Positions 17,498-30,225 of a stretch of 64,000 nt of DNA are shown here, piece by piece. Origin of the DNA: Megaleporinus macrocephalus (Eukaryota; Chordata; Actinopteri; Characiformes; Anostomidae); assembly GCA_021613375.1 (NCBI GenBank), contig CM038720.1, forward strand, positions 13,981,962 to 14,045,961, given 5' to 3'. The position numbers and the translations under genes were made by a program. Position 1 is the first letter of the stretch. Each line of letters opens with the position of its first letter. Below the pieces are notes generated by a model, which had not been told where the DNA came from, ran no database searches, and saw nothing but the letters and a program-made list of their open reading frames with translations.

Positions 17498-20400
17498 ATG
17501 GATCCAGGACAAGATTTGCTTCTTGCAGCCCTTAGTGAGAGTGGAATCTGCCCGAATGACCTATTTGACATTGATTGTCAGGACAATGTCCAGTCCCCTG
17601 CCTGTCAACAGGTAAATAAAGCCACTTTATTAAATACCTGGTGTACATAGAAAGTAATAAATGCTTACTTACTGTTTTCTGCCTGCCACTTTTTATTTAG
17701 ATACCTTTGCAGTACATGCTATGACTTTTGTTTGCTCTGCACTTTTTGAACTTTGGGTTACATTTAAATAGAACAGTGACTATGCTTTTTCTCAAACAGA
17801 GATGTTTTAATAATGTTTGTTTTTCTTTTTTTCAGTCAGTCTCAAAAAATGCCCTTGACATTGGTTTGGGCAGTGAGGCGGCTGGAATCGTTAGAATAGA
17901 ACCCGCTGTGCCACCCACCCCCACTGTCACAATCAGAGTAAGTCCTTAAATTGGTCAAGCTAAAGTAGTTTTCCCGAATTGTGATGCTTTTCCTGAATTG
18001 TGATGCTTGTAAGAAAACCACTTTAGTAAGACATTCTGTTTAGACTTTCTAACCAGAACTTGGGCGTTTGTGCTTATTGGTAATGTTTTTAAGAGCAAAA
18101 TTGAACTAATCAGAAAATGTTTTTGCATTTTAAAGCAGAAGCCTCAACCCTCAACCACCACATTTGTCTTAAATCAACTGAATCAGTTGCCATCACTCGG
18201 AACCATAGTTGTCACCAAACCTTCAGCCGGGACCACCTCCAGGCAGACCATCACAGTAACCAAGGTGGTTCAAACAACGGCAACAGCCCAACGGAGCTCC
18301 TCCTCATCCTCCCCTACCCCTACCCCCACCGTTTGCACTGTGGTCCCATCGAACCAGGAGCAGATCAAGTTAAAGGACTTACTCCGGACAAGTAACCTGA
18401 AGACAAACAGTCTTGGAGAGCTTATGAAGTTGAGGCCTCCACCTGACATAGCTCAGCCTGTTGCTACAGCTACAGGCACAAGTGAGTCGTAGTCCTGCTG
18501 TGGAATTTTAAAGAGGATTGTCTGTAGAGCTCTGTGAATGTTGTTTTTCATCTTACTTTTCCAGTTTTCTTAGTGAAACTACAGATACAAGCTTGTGAAT
18601 GGCTTTTATAAAGCTTCACTGAGTGGAAAATCCCCCCGCCACCACCACAAAAAAAGATGGTCAGGCGTAATGTGTCTTAGTTAAATATAGATTTAATTAA
18701 TTTTTTTAGTTTTCTTTTCATTTTTATAGTCAAGAATTACGCAATATCAAAATTGTACAGCAAATTATGTGCAAATGTTTATTCTGTGAATTATTCATTT
18801 ATCTTCTTCTGGTATGTTACTTAGAATTGGAATAGGCAGCATGCTGCAAACCATCTTGCTTATATTTGCAAATATTTAGCACTATTCTTGAAAAAAATGA
18901 AGGCGATCACTCAGGCTACATTTACACAGCAGATGAAAGTGTCCCAAAACCTGATCTTTCCCTTTGTGTGACACATGTTGTATGGCAGTGGGAACAGCAT
19001 AAAACACATTTTTGGTTTTGATTTAGGGTGCTTTGACTATGTTCACACAGCAGGTAAAAGTGATCCGAATCTGCAGTCTTGTTCTTCTTTGGCTGTGTTG
19101 AGACATTTTTTAGAAAATGTACCGTATGTGAGATGTGCCTTCTGGCTGTTCAGACGGTGTGTTGAATATGCATCACCTTTCAATACCACATATAAAAGGT
19201 TAGGTTCAGTATGTTTTTGCTGGTGACACTGCCATACAGAACACATCTGTGGCTTATATGAAGAGAAGTATAGGATTTGGGCCATTTTTACCTGCTGTGT
19301 AATTGTAGCCTTTCATATGTAGTGCTGATGTCCGACACATTCTGTAGGCGGGAATGTGAATCAGTCAGGACAGCCAGATCGAAATTAATTCATTTATCAT
19401 TAAAATATAATTTTGCTGTTGAAACCTTAAACAGTCTGTATAAACAGACTGTTTTTAGAAGGCACTTGGTGTTCAAAGATTTATATACATTTTTTTTATG
19501 TGCCCATGTACACTGATTTTGAAGGCATGTCAGTCAATGAAACTTAATGATTGCTCCTGTAAAGCTCGCAAAGATGAAACTGAAACATTTGAGAGTGGAT
19601 CTGCATCTGGTCTTTATTTATCTGGATGAGAATGCCATGTAAAGCATCTTTTGCACATGCTGGTTCGTTTAAAAGTGTAAGGTGAATAGCCTTCCCTGTT
19701 CGACAGTTATAGCATGTTGTGTGAATTTGCTTTTAAATACTGTCCAGATGAAATTTTGAACAACGTTTCTTCTGTTTTTGGAATTCTTCTTGTGTTGTAA
19801 CTGACAGTGATCTCCCCTTTCAGAGATTATTTTGGTCTCTACAAAGATGATAAATAAGCCAGGTATGGGTAGGGTTATAAATGGAAATTCATCTAATTAA
19901 AACCTAAACATTTACACAGGTGGTGATTAACATTTATGCTGGGATCACTCTTGGTGGTGGTTGTATCAGCACATAAACGTCTTCTGCTGTCTCATTTCAG
20001 TTATACTGTTCTGTCATTCTTACAGCGGAGGTGAACAATGGGATGAAGAAAGAGGTGTCGAGCAAAGATGTTGCCAGAATCTGGGTCAATGATGAAATAA
20101 AGATGCGGAGCTTTTCGCCTGTAAATGTAAGAATTTCTTTCTTTTATTTATTTATTTGTTGTGTCTTGTTTGGGAAGGTTCAATTTACGTGTGTGTGAAT
20201 ATCATTTCAGAAATTACCAGTAATGAAGGAGGAAGATGAACCAGAAGAAGAGGAAGAGGAGGAATTAGGACATGCAGAGACATATGCGGAATACATGCCA
20301 ATGAAATGTATGTGTAGCCCGTTGGTAGCTCATGAATACTTGTAGAATTGTGCGCTGTGGTAACAAGTGTGCTTGTTATTAAACGAATACCGTGGGTGGC

Positions 20401-23400
20401 TCAGCTTTAGACATCTGTCTGTGAGTGGGCTAAGTGCTGCATGCTACTGAAAGGTTGCGTTAACTTGGTATTTATCTTTTGGAAAGTGCTTACCGAAGAT
20501 TGTCATTCTTCCCCTAGTGAAGATAGGAGAGCGGCATCCTGACCCAGTGGTTGAGACCAGCTCCCTATCAAGTGTCAACCCGCCCAATGTGTGGTACAGA
20601 CTTTCCATTCCAGAGGAGACAATCGACAGAGGCTGGCTATCTGCTCTTCAGCTTGAGGCCATCACATATGCTTCTCAGGTTCGTGTTAACAAACTTATGA
20701 GCATGTGAAGCTTTCAGCTGTGGTTCTGCAAATGCCTTTGAGGTCTTAAGTTTGTCATGTTATTATGTAATAGGTAACTTACATACCTTATATGTTTTGC
20801 CTGTTTTTAATTGGTCTTGCAGCAACATGAAACATTCCTTCCAAACGGAGATAGAGCAGCTTACCTGATTGGTGATGGTGCTGGTGTTGGAAAGGGTCGA
20901 ACCATTGCTGGAATTATTTATGAGAATTACCTGCTTGGTAGAAAAAGATCTCTCTGGTAAAGTGCCACTTTTTGTCTTTGTTAAAAGTTATGATGTAAGA
21001 TTTAAAATGGTGTCCATTGATGTCAGTCGTAAGTACCATGCATCCTTGGGCTAAGTTCCTGTTTTTAAATTGTTTTTCAGGTTTAGTGTATCAAATGATT
21101 TGAAATATGATGCAGAGAGGGACTTGAGGGACATTGGAGCAAAAAACATTCAGGTCCATTCATTAAACAAGGTACTGTGTATTTGTGAGACACCAGTGGC
21201 ATCTGTACCATTTGTTGTGAGACCAGAGTTTTATTTGTTTGCTCTCTTCCTTATTCAGTTTAAATATGGAAAAATCTCATCCAAACACAATGGAAGTGTG
21301 AAAAAAGGTGTGATCTTTGCCACATACTCCTCCTTGATTGGAGAAAGCCAGTCTGGTGGAAAGTACAAGACCAGATTCAAGCAGTTGCTTCACTGGTGTG
21401 GGGATGACTTTGATGGTGTGGTATCCTTTAAATGCTTTAAATTCTAAGGTCGTTTTATATTTTTGAGGGAGAAATGTTGTTATGCGCTAATCCTCATCCA
21501 CAGCCAACAAGACTGATTCCTTTGACTGAGCCTTTCAGATAGTCTTTGATGAGTGTCACAAAGCAAAAAATGTGTGCCCTATTGGGTCATCAAAACCAAC
21601 TAAGACTGGACTAGCAGTTCTGGAGCTCCAGAACAAACTGCCTAAAGCACGAGTTGTGTATGCCAGCGCAACAGGTATGTGAGCAAACTTGCTTTACTAT
21701 TTTTAAAAATACACTTTTTTTTTTCCTTTCTCGATTTCTCATTTATTGTCTTGTGTAGGAGCTTCTGAGCCTCGGAATATGGCTTACATGAATCGTCTTG
21801 GGATTTGGGGGGAAGGAACTCCTTTTAAAGAGTTCACCAATTTTATTCAAGCTGTTGAAAGAAGGTTGGTTCACTTTCATTAGAGCGTGTTAAAAAAAAT
21901 GTCCAGAGAGTGCCTTTGTCTGGAATTGTAACTGTTCTCAACATCTGTGATCTTTCCATGCTATATCCATGCTCTCCCTTTTTGTTGGTTTATTTTAGAG
22001 GTGTTGGTGCCATGGAGATTGTTGCCATGGATATGAAATTGAGAGGCATGTATATTGCTCGACAACTGAGCTTCCAAGGGGTGACGTTTAAGATTGAGGA
22101 AGTTCCTCTGACACAAGACTACATCAGGATGTATAATAAGTCAGTCCGTCTGGTATGGTATTTTACTTTTTTTTTTTTTTTTAAATGCTACACATTTCTT
22201 ATTCAAATAATGATTTGGGCATAATAATTTCTAAAACCAATTTTAAATGGTCAATTTCAGTGGGTGAGTGCAAGAGAGAAGTTTCAGCAAGCAGCTAATT
22301 TGATGGATGCAGAGCAGCGCATGAAGAAGTCAATGTGGGGACAGTTCTGGTCTGCACACCAAAGGTTCTTCAAGTATCTATGTATTGCCTCCAAAGTCAG
22401 GAGAGTGGTGCAGCTTGCCAGAGAGGAGGTTAAGAATGGAAAGGTTAGATCAGAAATTTGATGGTTATTTAAAATGTGAATGTTCATGATAGGCAAGCAA
22501 GTAAGCCATGTTGATGTTACCAAACCTTTGCTCCCTTTTTTAGTGTGTGGTCATTGGCCTGCAGTCAACAGGGGAAGCTCGAACACTTGAAGCATTGGAA
22601 GAAGGTGGCGGCGAGCTCAATGATTTTGTGTCCACTGCAAAGTAAGTCGTCCCACTTCCTTCTATCGCTTCATTTTGGGTAAGTCCTTGCTAGAGGAGTA
22701 AAATACTTTAAAAAATGGCACAGCTCTTGTTCATCTGGTGAAAGATGTAATTTTAAACAGCTTAAGAGGAAAAGGCACAGGGCTAGACTAAGTGGTCACA
22801 CTCTTCGATGGTATTGTTTTTGAAATGTTTACAGTTCTGCTCTTCCTTAATTACATTTTCTTGGTCAAATTAAGGATGACTGTGCTACAACCACAATTTC
22901 TACTGAATTGAGCTTTGCTCTTTTATTTACTTTATTTTCCACATGGTCATCTGAAAGAGTACTTTGTAACTGCACAGGCCTATTTTTATGCCAAAATCAG
23001 TGTCCCTGCAAGAGCTACATTAGAATGTAAGAAATGGTAATATTCAGGATAATAAGGCCTTAAATAACAGAGCTTGCATGTTGCTTTAAGGGGTGTCCTA
23101 CAGTCACTGGTGGAGAAGCACTTTCCTGCACCAGACAGACAGAAGCTCTTTAGCTTGCTGGGTATAGACCTGTCTGCAAAGAAAACACCTTCGCCAGCAG
23201 AAACAACAGCACAGCAGAAGGGCAAAAAGCGCAAAGGTACGTCTTGGTGTGTGTGTACAGTGGATTGAAATTGTGGGTTTAACTTTCTGTATGACCAGAT
23301 TGGCCAACAGCCCACATTTTCCACATGCTTTTGCAGGTTCAGAGGTTAAGAAGGAAGTAAAGAAGGCCCGTAAGTCTGGAGGACTTTCAGGCAGCAGCTC

Positions 23401-26400
23401 AGATGAAAGCAATTCGGGAGATTCGGATCAAGAATCTGAAAGTGATGACAGCTTCAAGTCAATCAGTTCAGGAGATGAAGAAGATGACTTCAATCCCTTT
23501 AAGGATGATTCCAGTGAAGATGAGGAAGATGGTGAGAACTTGTGCTAGGTCTCCAACTAAAAATGGCTGCCTGTTGTCTGCCAAGGTTTCAAGAGAGAAC
23601 TGTTTTTGATACTGTCGTTACTCATGTGAATTTTTGTCCTTTCAGATCCTTGGCTAATTCGAAAAGAATCTAAGAAGGGCAAAGACAAGAAGAATAAAAA
23701 GAAGAAAAAGAGCATAGACCCAGATTCCATTCAAAGTGCCTTGTTAGCCTCTGGGCTTGGTTTTACCAGGCCTGCTTTTACAACGCCTGTTGTAAAATCA
23801 ACATCTAACAACACAGTTACGGCTGGTAGGTGGTCAGAATCATGGTGTACTTGCTGTAGTTCACATCATTAGTCATCCTGTTTTGTACTTGCAACGGGAT
23901 TCATTTTCCAAACGGCACAAGAGCTTGCATGTGTTTTATCTTTACGTCTAAATACTCACCAAGTGTCTTGTTGCAGCTAAAAGTGAACCAGAAGAAAGTA
24001 GCTATGTTACCAGTCATGATGCAGTGGAGGATGCTCAGCAGATGAAGAGAGAGCTGTTGGAGCAACTGGAAAAACTGGCAGAGAATCTGCCTCCCAACAC
24101 GTTGGATGAACTTATTGATGAGTTAGGGGGACCTGAAAATGTAGCAGAGGTGAGAATTTAAGTTATCTGTTTGGATGCTACAAGAACTGTAATCCAGACT
24201 GCACTATAATTTTCCCACTCATTTGTTGCTGAAGTACTGTGGATATTCTGAATTATTTATGTTTCTTTTATGTATCACGTGTTTTAGATGACTGGGCGAA
24301 AAGGCAGAGTAGTCAGCAATGACGATGGCAGCATTTCTTACGAATCTAGATCGGAACTGGACGTTCCTGTAGAAATTCTCAATCTCACAGAGAAGCAGAG
24401 GTTCATGGATGGAGAAAAGGTTTTTGAATTGCATATGTTCCCCATTTTTTTTCCTCTCTCTCTTTTCTGAAATTGAGTTGACCCAAAACTGTTTGTTTTT
24501 CTTTTGTAGAACATTGCCATAATTTCTGAGGCAGCCAGTTCTGGGATTTCACTACAAGCAGACCGTAGAGTAAAGAACCAGAGGAGGAGGGTGCACATGA
24601 CTTTAGAACTACCGTGGAGTGCTGACAGGGCTATTCAGCAGTTTGGTACGTGTTTGGAATCTGGTTGTCTGTTAATGTGTGACAGAGTTACATATTTCTT
24701 GATTAAATAGATCAAGATGTTTCAGAAATGGGTTTGTAATTTTTACTCTCTTGATATTAAGTAGGTTCTCCGAAGATCTTAAATGCAACATTGTTAATAA
24801 GCCTCTGTTTTTGCATTTGATAAAACTAGTCCAATTTTTCATGTCCTCTGATAGGTAGAACACACAGATCGAACCAGGTCACTGCGCCAGAGTATGTGTT
24901 CCTTATATCTGAACTTGCTGGAGAACAAAGGTTTGCCTCTATTGTTGCCAAAAGATTAGAGAGTCTGGTGAGTACACATCTTTTTGCTCTAGTATTGAAA
25001 ATAAAAGATCATTTCATTATACTCAACACGTATATTTGCAAAAATGCAGGGTGCTCTTACCCATGGAGACAGACGAGCCACAGAAACTAGAGATCTCAGT
25101 CGATTCAACTTCGACAACAAAGTAAGCCAGAGTTCATCTTAATTCATGTGAGACATAGTTGCAACTCAAGCTAATCTATTGCTTCTTTTGTTTTAACAGT
25201 ATGGCAGAAATGCTCTTGAAATCGTTATGAAATCCATTGTCAATTTGGATTCTCCGTTGGTCTCCCCACCCTGTGACTTTGAAGGGGATTTCTTTAAAGG
25301 TAGTTATTGTTATTGAAAATTTACCAATAATTGTATATTTGCATACACATGGTAAATGGGGGAACAGGCCAGATATAATCAGGCTTTAAATAAATCTTTA
25401 TCTACAGAAATCCGCGGTGGTTTAATTGGTGTGGGATTGATTAACGTGGAGGATAGGTCTGGTGTCCTCTCACTGGATAAAGGTAAGACATTGTTTTATT
25501 AGTTGATGGTATTGTGAATGAGACAGACACAGCAAAACAAATTAATTATCTACATTTACACAAATACACATTATGAACACACCAGCAGAATTTTAATTGC
25601 TTTTTTCTTACTGTCACCTTTTCATTTAGATTACAACAATATTGGAAAGTTCCTAAACCGTATTCTTGGTATGGAAGTCCAGCAGCAGAACGCCCTCTTT
25701 CAGTATTTCTCAGACACGTTAAATGCTGTTGTTCAGAATGCCAAAAAGAACGGCAGATACGACATGGGAATTTTGGGTAAGGGAAATTCTGTCTTAACAT
25801 TTGTGGTTGGGTTTGATTTAGTGGTGTTCTAAGGCTTTGTAGGTATAGACTTATTTTCTTTTCTTTTTCTTGGCAGATTTGGGCTCTGGAGATGAGAAAG
25901 TTAAAAAGGTCGATGTCAAGAAGTTTTTGACGCCAGGATATTCCACATCAGGACATGTTGAGCTTTATACGGTATATACACAATTGTTCTGTAAAACAGC
26001 ATGATCCAAACTGCAGTTTAATGCTTTGTATACACTTATCACAGCTTGCTTGATTATTAAACTTGCTCAGCAAAAAAAAATATATATTTCAAAAAATTTA
26101 ATAAATTAAGGAAAAGCTGTTTTATTTTTCAGGTCAGTGTAGAGAGGGGTATGTCATGGGAGGATGCCACACACGTTTGGGCTGAACAAGATGGACCAGA
26201 CGATGGCTTCTATGTGCAGGTAAGTGTGTAATATTTCTATTTGTGCAATATTTAAGTATTTTAAAAGAATCCAAGTAATTACTTCAAAGTGTTAAGTTGT
26301 TGACAATTGTGTTTCGTTTAATTAATTAGGTGCGGAATAACAAGAAAATAGCCATCTTAGTAAAAGAGGTCAATGCCAAAAAGAGACTCTTCATGGTATA

Positions 26401-27235
26401 CAGACCAAATACAGGGAAACAGCTTAAACTCGAGATGTACGCAGACATTCGGAAGAGATGTAAAAAGGTAATTTTTACTTACGATCTGATTCTAATTGGT
26501 TCTTAATATCAAAACATTTGGCACTTTAAAAAATCCCTTTGGCTGAAACATGTATGACTTAACTCTTTCCCCCTATTCTAAAATAGGTCCTTTCAGATGA
26601 TGCCAAACAGTACTGGATTGATCAGTACAAGTCTTCAGCAGATATTTGCTCACATGCCTATTGGTGAGTGTCTTAACGTTTGCAGTCAGTGTATTTTAAA
26701 GTGTATTTTTTTTCTTCACAGTAATTAGGAACAATTTAGCAGTAGATTGATATTTATGTATTTTATGATTATTAATATCTGTTTCATGTTGCTGACAGGC
26801 GTGGGAACTGTAAAAAGGCCTCTGTTGGACTGCAGTGTGAGATAGGGCTACGCTGCAGGACATACTACGTTCTCTGTGGCTCTGTCCTCAGTGTGTGGAC
26901 CAAAGTAGAAGGAGTCTTGGCGTCTGTCAGCGGAAGCAACGTGAAGATGCAGATTGTTCGTTTGAGAACAGAGGACGGGCAGCGAATAGTGGGTGAGTTA
27001 CACAAACAGTCCAGTGTTTCCTTTATGTTTATACCTTATTCCTTGAGTGGCTTTTGACTTCTTTTTTTTTTTTTATGCTGTGTCCTGTCCAGGCCTCATC
27101 ATTCCAGCAAACTGCGTGGCTCCCTTGACCAACATCCTGTCTTCGTCAGACCAATCTCAGCAGCTGGCAGTGCAGCAGCAGCAGATGTGGCAGCAGCTGC
27201 ACCCACAAAGCATCAGCCACACGGCCAACACCTAG
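17498..27235 (+). CDS. sbno1: Strawberry notch homologue 1 (SBNO1), helicase-like transcriptional co-regulator
   Basis: SBNO1 is a nuclear SF2-helicase-like protein of the strawberry-notch family, linked to Notch and Hippo/Wnt-responsive transcription. The 31 coding exons give 1394 aa (human 1393). The start [17 protein letters not shown] matches the family; its ATG is three bases inside its exon. The Walker [12 protein letters not shown] is at about 323-333, DECH (motif II) at 439-442, and GRTHRSNQ (motif VI-like) near 981-988. Acidic/Ser-rich and Lys-rich low-complexity stretches lie between the two halves. The C-terminus has the family's Gln-rich [12 protein letters not shown]. All exon phases close, with no frameshift or premature stop. 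Biochemical helicase activity is not shown by sequence. Identification is certain at family level, and sbno1 rather than sbno2 fits both sequence and neighbours. Confidence 0.98.
18482..20025 (+). other. Long sbno1 intron, no further feature recognised
   Basis: AT-rich intron. It contains two short related segments around ACACAGCAGRTGAAAGTG/ACACAGCAGGTAAAAGTG at about 18925 and 19043. No RNA gene was recognised. Confidence 0.5.
21421..21538 (+). other. sbno1: U12-type (minor spliceosome) intron of sbno1
   Basis: The donor is GTATCCTTT, the exact minor-class consensus. TTCCTTTGACT at 21517-21527 resembles the U12 branch motif TTCCTTRACY. Its branch A would be 21525, 13 bases before the exon, which is the usual U12 spacing. 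There is no long pyrimidine tract. The intron separates exons ending GATGGTGTG and beginning ATAGTCTTTGATGAG, just before the DECH box. Confidence 0.85.
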
Positions 27236-28822
27236 CATGGCTCCTAGGTCCAGAGCAGACACAGGACCCCAGCTCTGCATCACGAGTCAGCCTTCCCTCC
27301 TCTTCCTCCCTGCTGGCATGCTAAGGGGAAGAATGCCCTTGTGTGGTATTTAATAATTCAGGGTTCGTGTCCAAAGATGGCCCAATCCCTAAAGAGGCTT
27401 GCTGGACTACTGACTAAAAAGCTGGACGGCCTCTCAGGTTAAAGAGGCAGCAGTGTGAGGGCGCACTGGGAGAAGGGGAGATGTTGGTTCAGGCTGCTCT
27501 GCCTTTTTAGGGCTTTCAACCACCAATCTGCCTGCCTGTGTTCACCACTGATGACATGTTGTGTAAAGCAGGCTACAGTCACCCATACTTCTTGTTTTGC
27601 ACAGGTCAGCACTCAGGGGTTAAACTTCATCAGTTTTTTCCCCTCCCTCAAAACGTAACGCATGCTTTGCCTTAGGTTTGGACTCCCATCCCCCAACCCT
27701 TTGCTGGTGTAACCACTTAACGGGGTATTCCATTGTTTTTGCATCAAGACTTGTTTTGGAGGTAATAATGGTGTTCATGTTATGGTTTTAAGTCCAAAAT
27801 TACTTCCAAGCTTCGTTTAATTTCATTCAAATTTATTCCGTTTAAGAAATCTTGTGGCCTCAGCCCGTTGTATAATGCAGAGTATTGTTCCACAAATTAA
27901 CTGTTCAGTGAATTTGTGCCTGGTTGACATTTTCATTTTTAGTTGTAGGGTAGCCAAGCCCCCCCCCCCCTCCCCTTGACTGGATTATCCAAATTGATAA
28001 CAATGTGCACGATCATTCAGGCAGAAGTGACTACTGAGCTGGTTTTACTCATAGCCAGTTTTAGACTTTAGTCCAATACTTGCTCAATCCCTGTGAAAGC
28101 ATGTTTGCACCATTAGCCACCACAATGCACTTAAAACTATCAAGATGAAACTCTGACACATCTTGGTACAAAAATGGTTGAATATCCCTGCAATACACTC
28201 CCATGGAAAGTGCTGGCTCATCAATGGGTGATAAATGTAAAATACTCTCTTCTAAAGGCTTCTTGACTTCAGACATCGGGAACTGTGATGTTGCATGGAT
28301 TACTTGGATTTTTATTTTGTTTATTTAGGAAAGGAATGAAGTCTGAGAGGGTTGTTTTTCCCCTCCTTCCCCCTGTTTTCTGCTTTGCTCTGTTTCGTTT
28401 TGCAAGGTGTTGACCGAACATGGTGAGGTTACAAACTGGAATATCCTCTGCTCAATATTGCCCAGCTTTCGGTTACAGCATTTCCCATTTCTTGCTTTTT
28501 AATATTTGCCGTCAGGAAACATTTAATGTAACTGGGCTGAAGGACTATAAAGCCTTTTTCCCCCGGCACCTCGTTTTTGCTGTAAATGTTGACAGGGTAG
28601 GTGCAAATGCTAGGTTTCATTACTATATCTGTGTATAGTTGCATATCTAAAGTCATGTTTTGCTTAAGGTATAGATGTTGAAACACTTTAAAGACAATGT
28701 CATTTCATCCTTGCACGAGTTGCACTACTGATGGATTCGTTGTACAAAGAAACTATGAACATTGAGCTGAGTGCAAGATCTCTACCTCTTGCATATGACC
28801 AATAAATCTTGTGGGTAACTTA
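27236..28822 (+). other. sbno1: sbno1 3' untranslated region
   Basis: Extends from the TAG stop (27233-27235) to just past AATAAA at 28801. It includes a C-rich tract near 27960-27975. No other gene was seen on either strand; reading frames here are short and unlike any family I know. Confidence 0.75.
28801..28806 (+). terminator. sbno1: Polyadenylation signal AATAAA of sbno1
   Basis: Canonical hexamer 1.57 kb after the stop codon, preceded by conserved-looking 3' UTR sequence and followed by repeat-type DNA. Confidence 0.65.
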
Positions 28823-29640
28823 ACACTGTAGTGATTTCTGACATGACATGTTTTAATAATAACTGAGGCAAAACATTTGCCCCAGCACATCTCCATTCAG
28901 AAGCTCACTTTCTATTCCAGTATTTTCTAACAGTGTGCTAAAGGTGTGCTAGGAGTGTAACAGATCTGATGTTGGATCTGCTGTACTATTTTTACATGCT
29001 TTGTGATCATCGCCTGAGTATAAGCGTGCTGATCTTGGATCAGATTCTATGTATTTATGCTTACTAATAATAAGCACACATGGTTCAGCAGGGTCTGCAT
29101 CTTTGTCAGCAATAGTGCTGACCTATAATCTGTTGTGATTAGTAAGATCACAGTAAATTAAACAGCATTCTGATCCCAGATCAGCAGCACATGCTCTTTG
29201 TAAATACAGGTCTTTTAATGGCCCCCCAGTACAATGTATGAATTCATATACAAAAGACTAACTTGAGGCATTGTCATACGTTCCAGTTTCTTTATTTTCC
29301 ACAAATACCTTGGTGACACAACCCCCCCCTCCAAAAAAACAAAACAAAAACTGACCAACAAAATCTATTCATGTGTGATTTCTCTACAGTTTGTTATGCC
29401 TTCTGTGTTATTGTATTTAAATGTTTGTGTTATTATAGTTTTTTACAGTACAAAATCATATTCAATATAACACCGTCACTGATGTGCTAATGCATTTAAA
29501 GGTCACGTTATCAACAATCTCTTAATTTAAAGTACATAAAAACTGAAAATGTACTGTTTACTCTATACAGTGCAGATGCACTCAGTAGTTACTTTCAAAA
29601 ACCATCATTATCATCTGTTATCAGCTTAACATACTGTGAC
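28823..29640. other. Intergenic DNA with a small inverted-repeat element
   Basis: GTGCTGATCTTGGATCAG at about 29026-29043 and CTGATCCCAGATCAGCAGCAC at about 29170-29190 are near reverse complements. They suggest a small non-autonomous DNA element. No gene was seen. Confidence 0.5.
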
Positions 29641-30225
29641 AAGCACTTTGTAGTTCTATAATTACACACTGCAGTCCATATGTTTCTCTGCATACTTTGT
29701 TAGGACCACCCCAGAGCAGGTATGATTTGGGTGGTCATTCTCAGCAGTTCTGGATCACTTCAACTGGATCAGACACTCACAGTCCACTCTATTAGATATT
29801 ACTACTTTGTTGGTCCACCTGTGTTTGTATTGGTGTGTTGTCGTCTGTGGCACGCTGTTAGTTGGATAGTTTTGGTCGGTGGACAATTCCCAGTCTAGCA
29901 GTGACACTGACGTGTTTAAGAACTCCAGCAGCACTGTTGTGTCTGATCCACTCATAGCAGCACAACACACACTAATGCAACACCACCACGTTAGTGTCCC
30001 TGCTGTGCTGAGAATGATCCACCACCTAAATAATTCCTTTGAGGGGATCTGAACATTAAAGAACAGAGTAAAAGGGGGCTAAAAAAAGTATACAGAAAAA
30101 CAGATGGACTGCAGTCTGTAACTGTAGAACTATAAAGTGCTCCTATATGGTGCGTGGAGCTGATTAAATGAACAAAGAGCAGTAGAGGTAAAGGAGGTGT
30201 TCCTAATAAAGTGCCTAATGAATTC
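29640..30225. repeat. Fullest copy of an interspersed repeat with inverted internal blocks
   Basis: Contains GGTGGTCATTCTCAGCA (about 29730) and later TGCTGAGAATGATCCACCACC (about 30006), which are near reverse complements, and ends in CCTAATAAAGTGCC. Partial copies occur at 7505-7700, 9350-9545 and 47285-47490. The design is typical of repeats abundant in otophysan fish, but the class is unknown to me. Confidence 0.6.

Larger units (their letters stand above)
17495..27235 (+). other. sbno1: Exon map of sbno1 coding region
   Basis: Exons read from splice sites and phase: 17495-17611, 17836-17937, 18139-18481, 20026-20126, 20211-20307, 20518-20678, 20823-20956, 21081-21171, 21259-21420, 21539-21674, 21759-21864, 21999-22152, 22261-22443, 22544-22641, 23091-23236, 23337-23531, 23646-23825, 23977-24149, 24288-24419, 24510-24645, 24855-24967, 25050-25121, 25200-25299, 25408-25482, 25630-25776, 25877-25971, 26133-26219, 26330-26467, 26587-26663, 26799-26992, 27093-27235. 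The third can also start at 18136 or 18142 (NAGNAG). All introns are GT-AG. The one after 21420 has U12-type signals. Most introns are about 80-350 bases; the longest inside the coding region is 18482-20025. Confidence 0.93.

Noticed and set aside
21070..21447. Continuous frame across two sbno1 exons
   Set aside because: The part between 21172 and 21258 has good splice signals and no similarity to SBNO1, so it is an intron that happens to be open.
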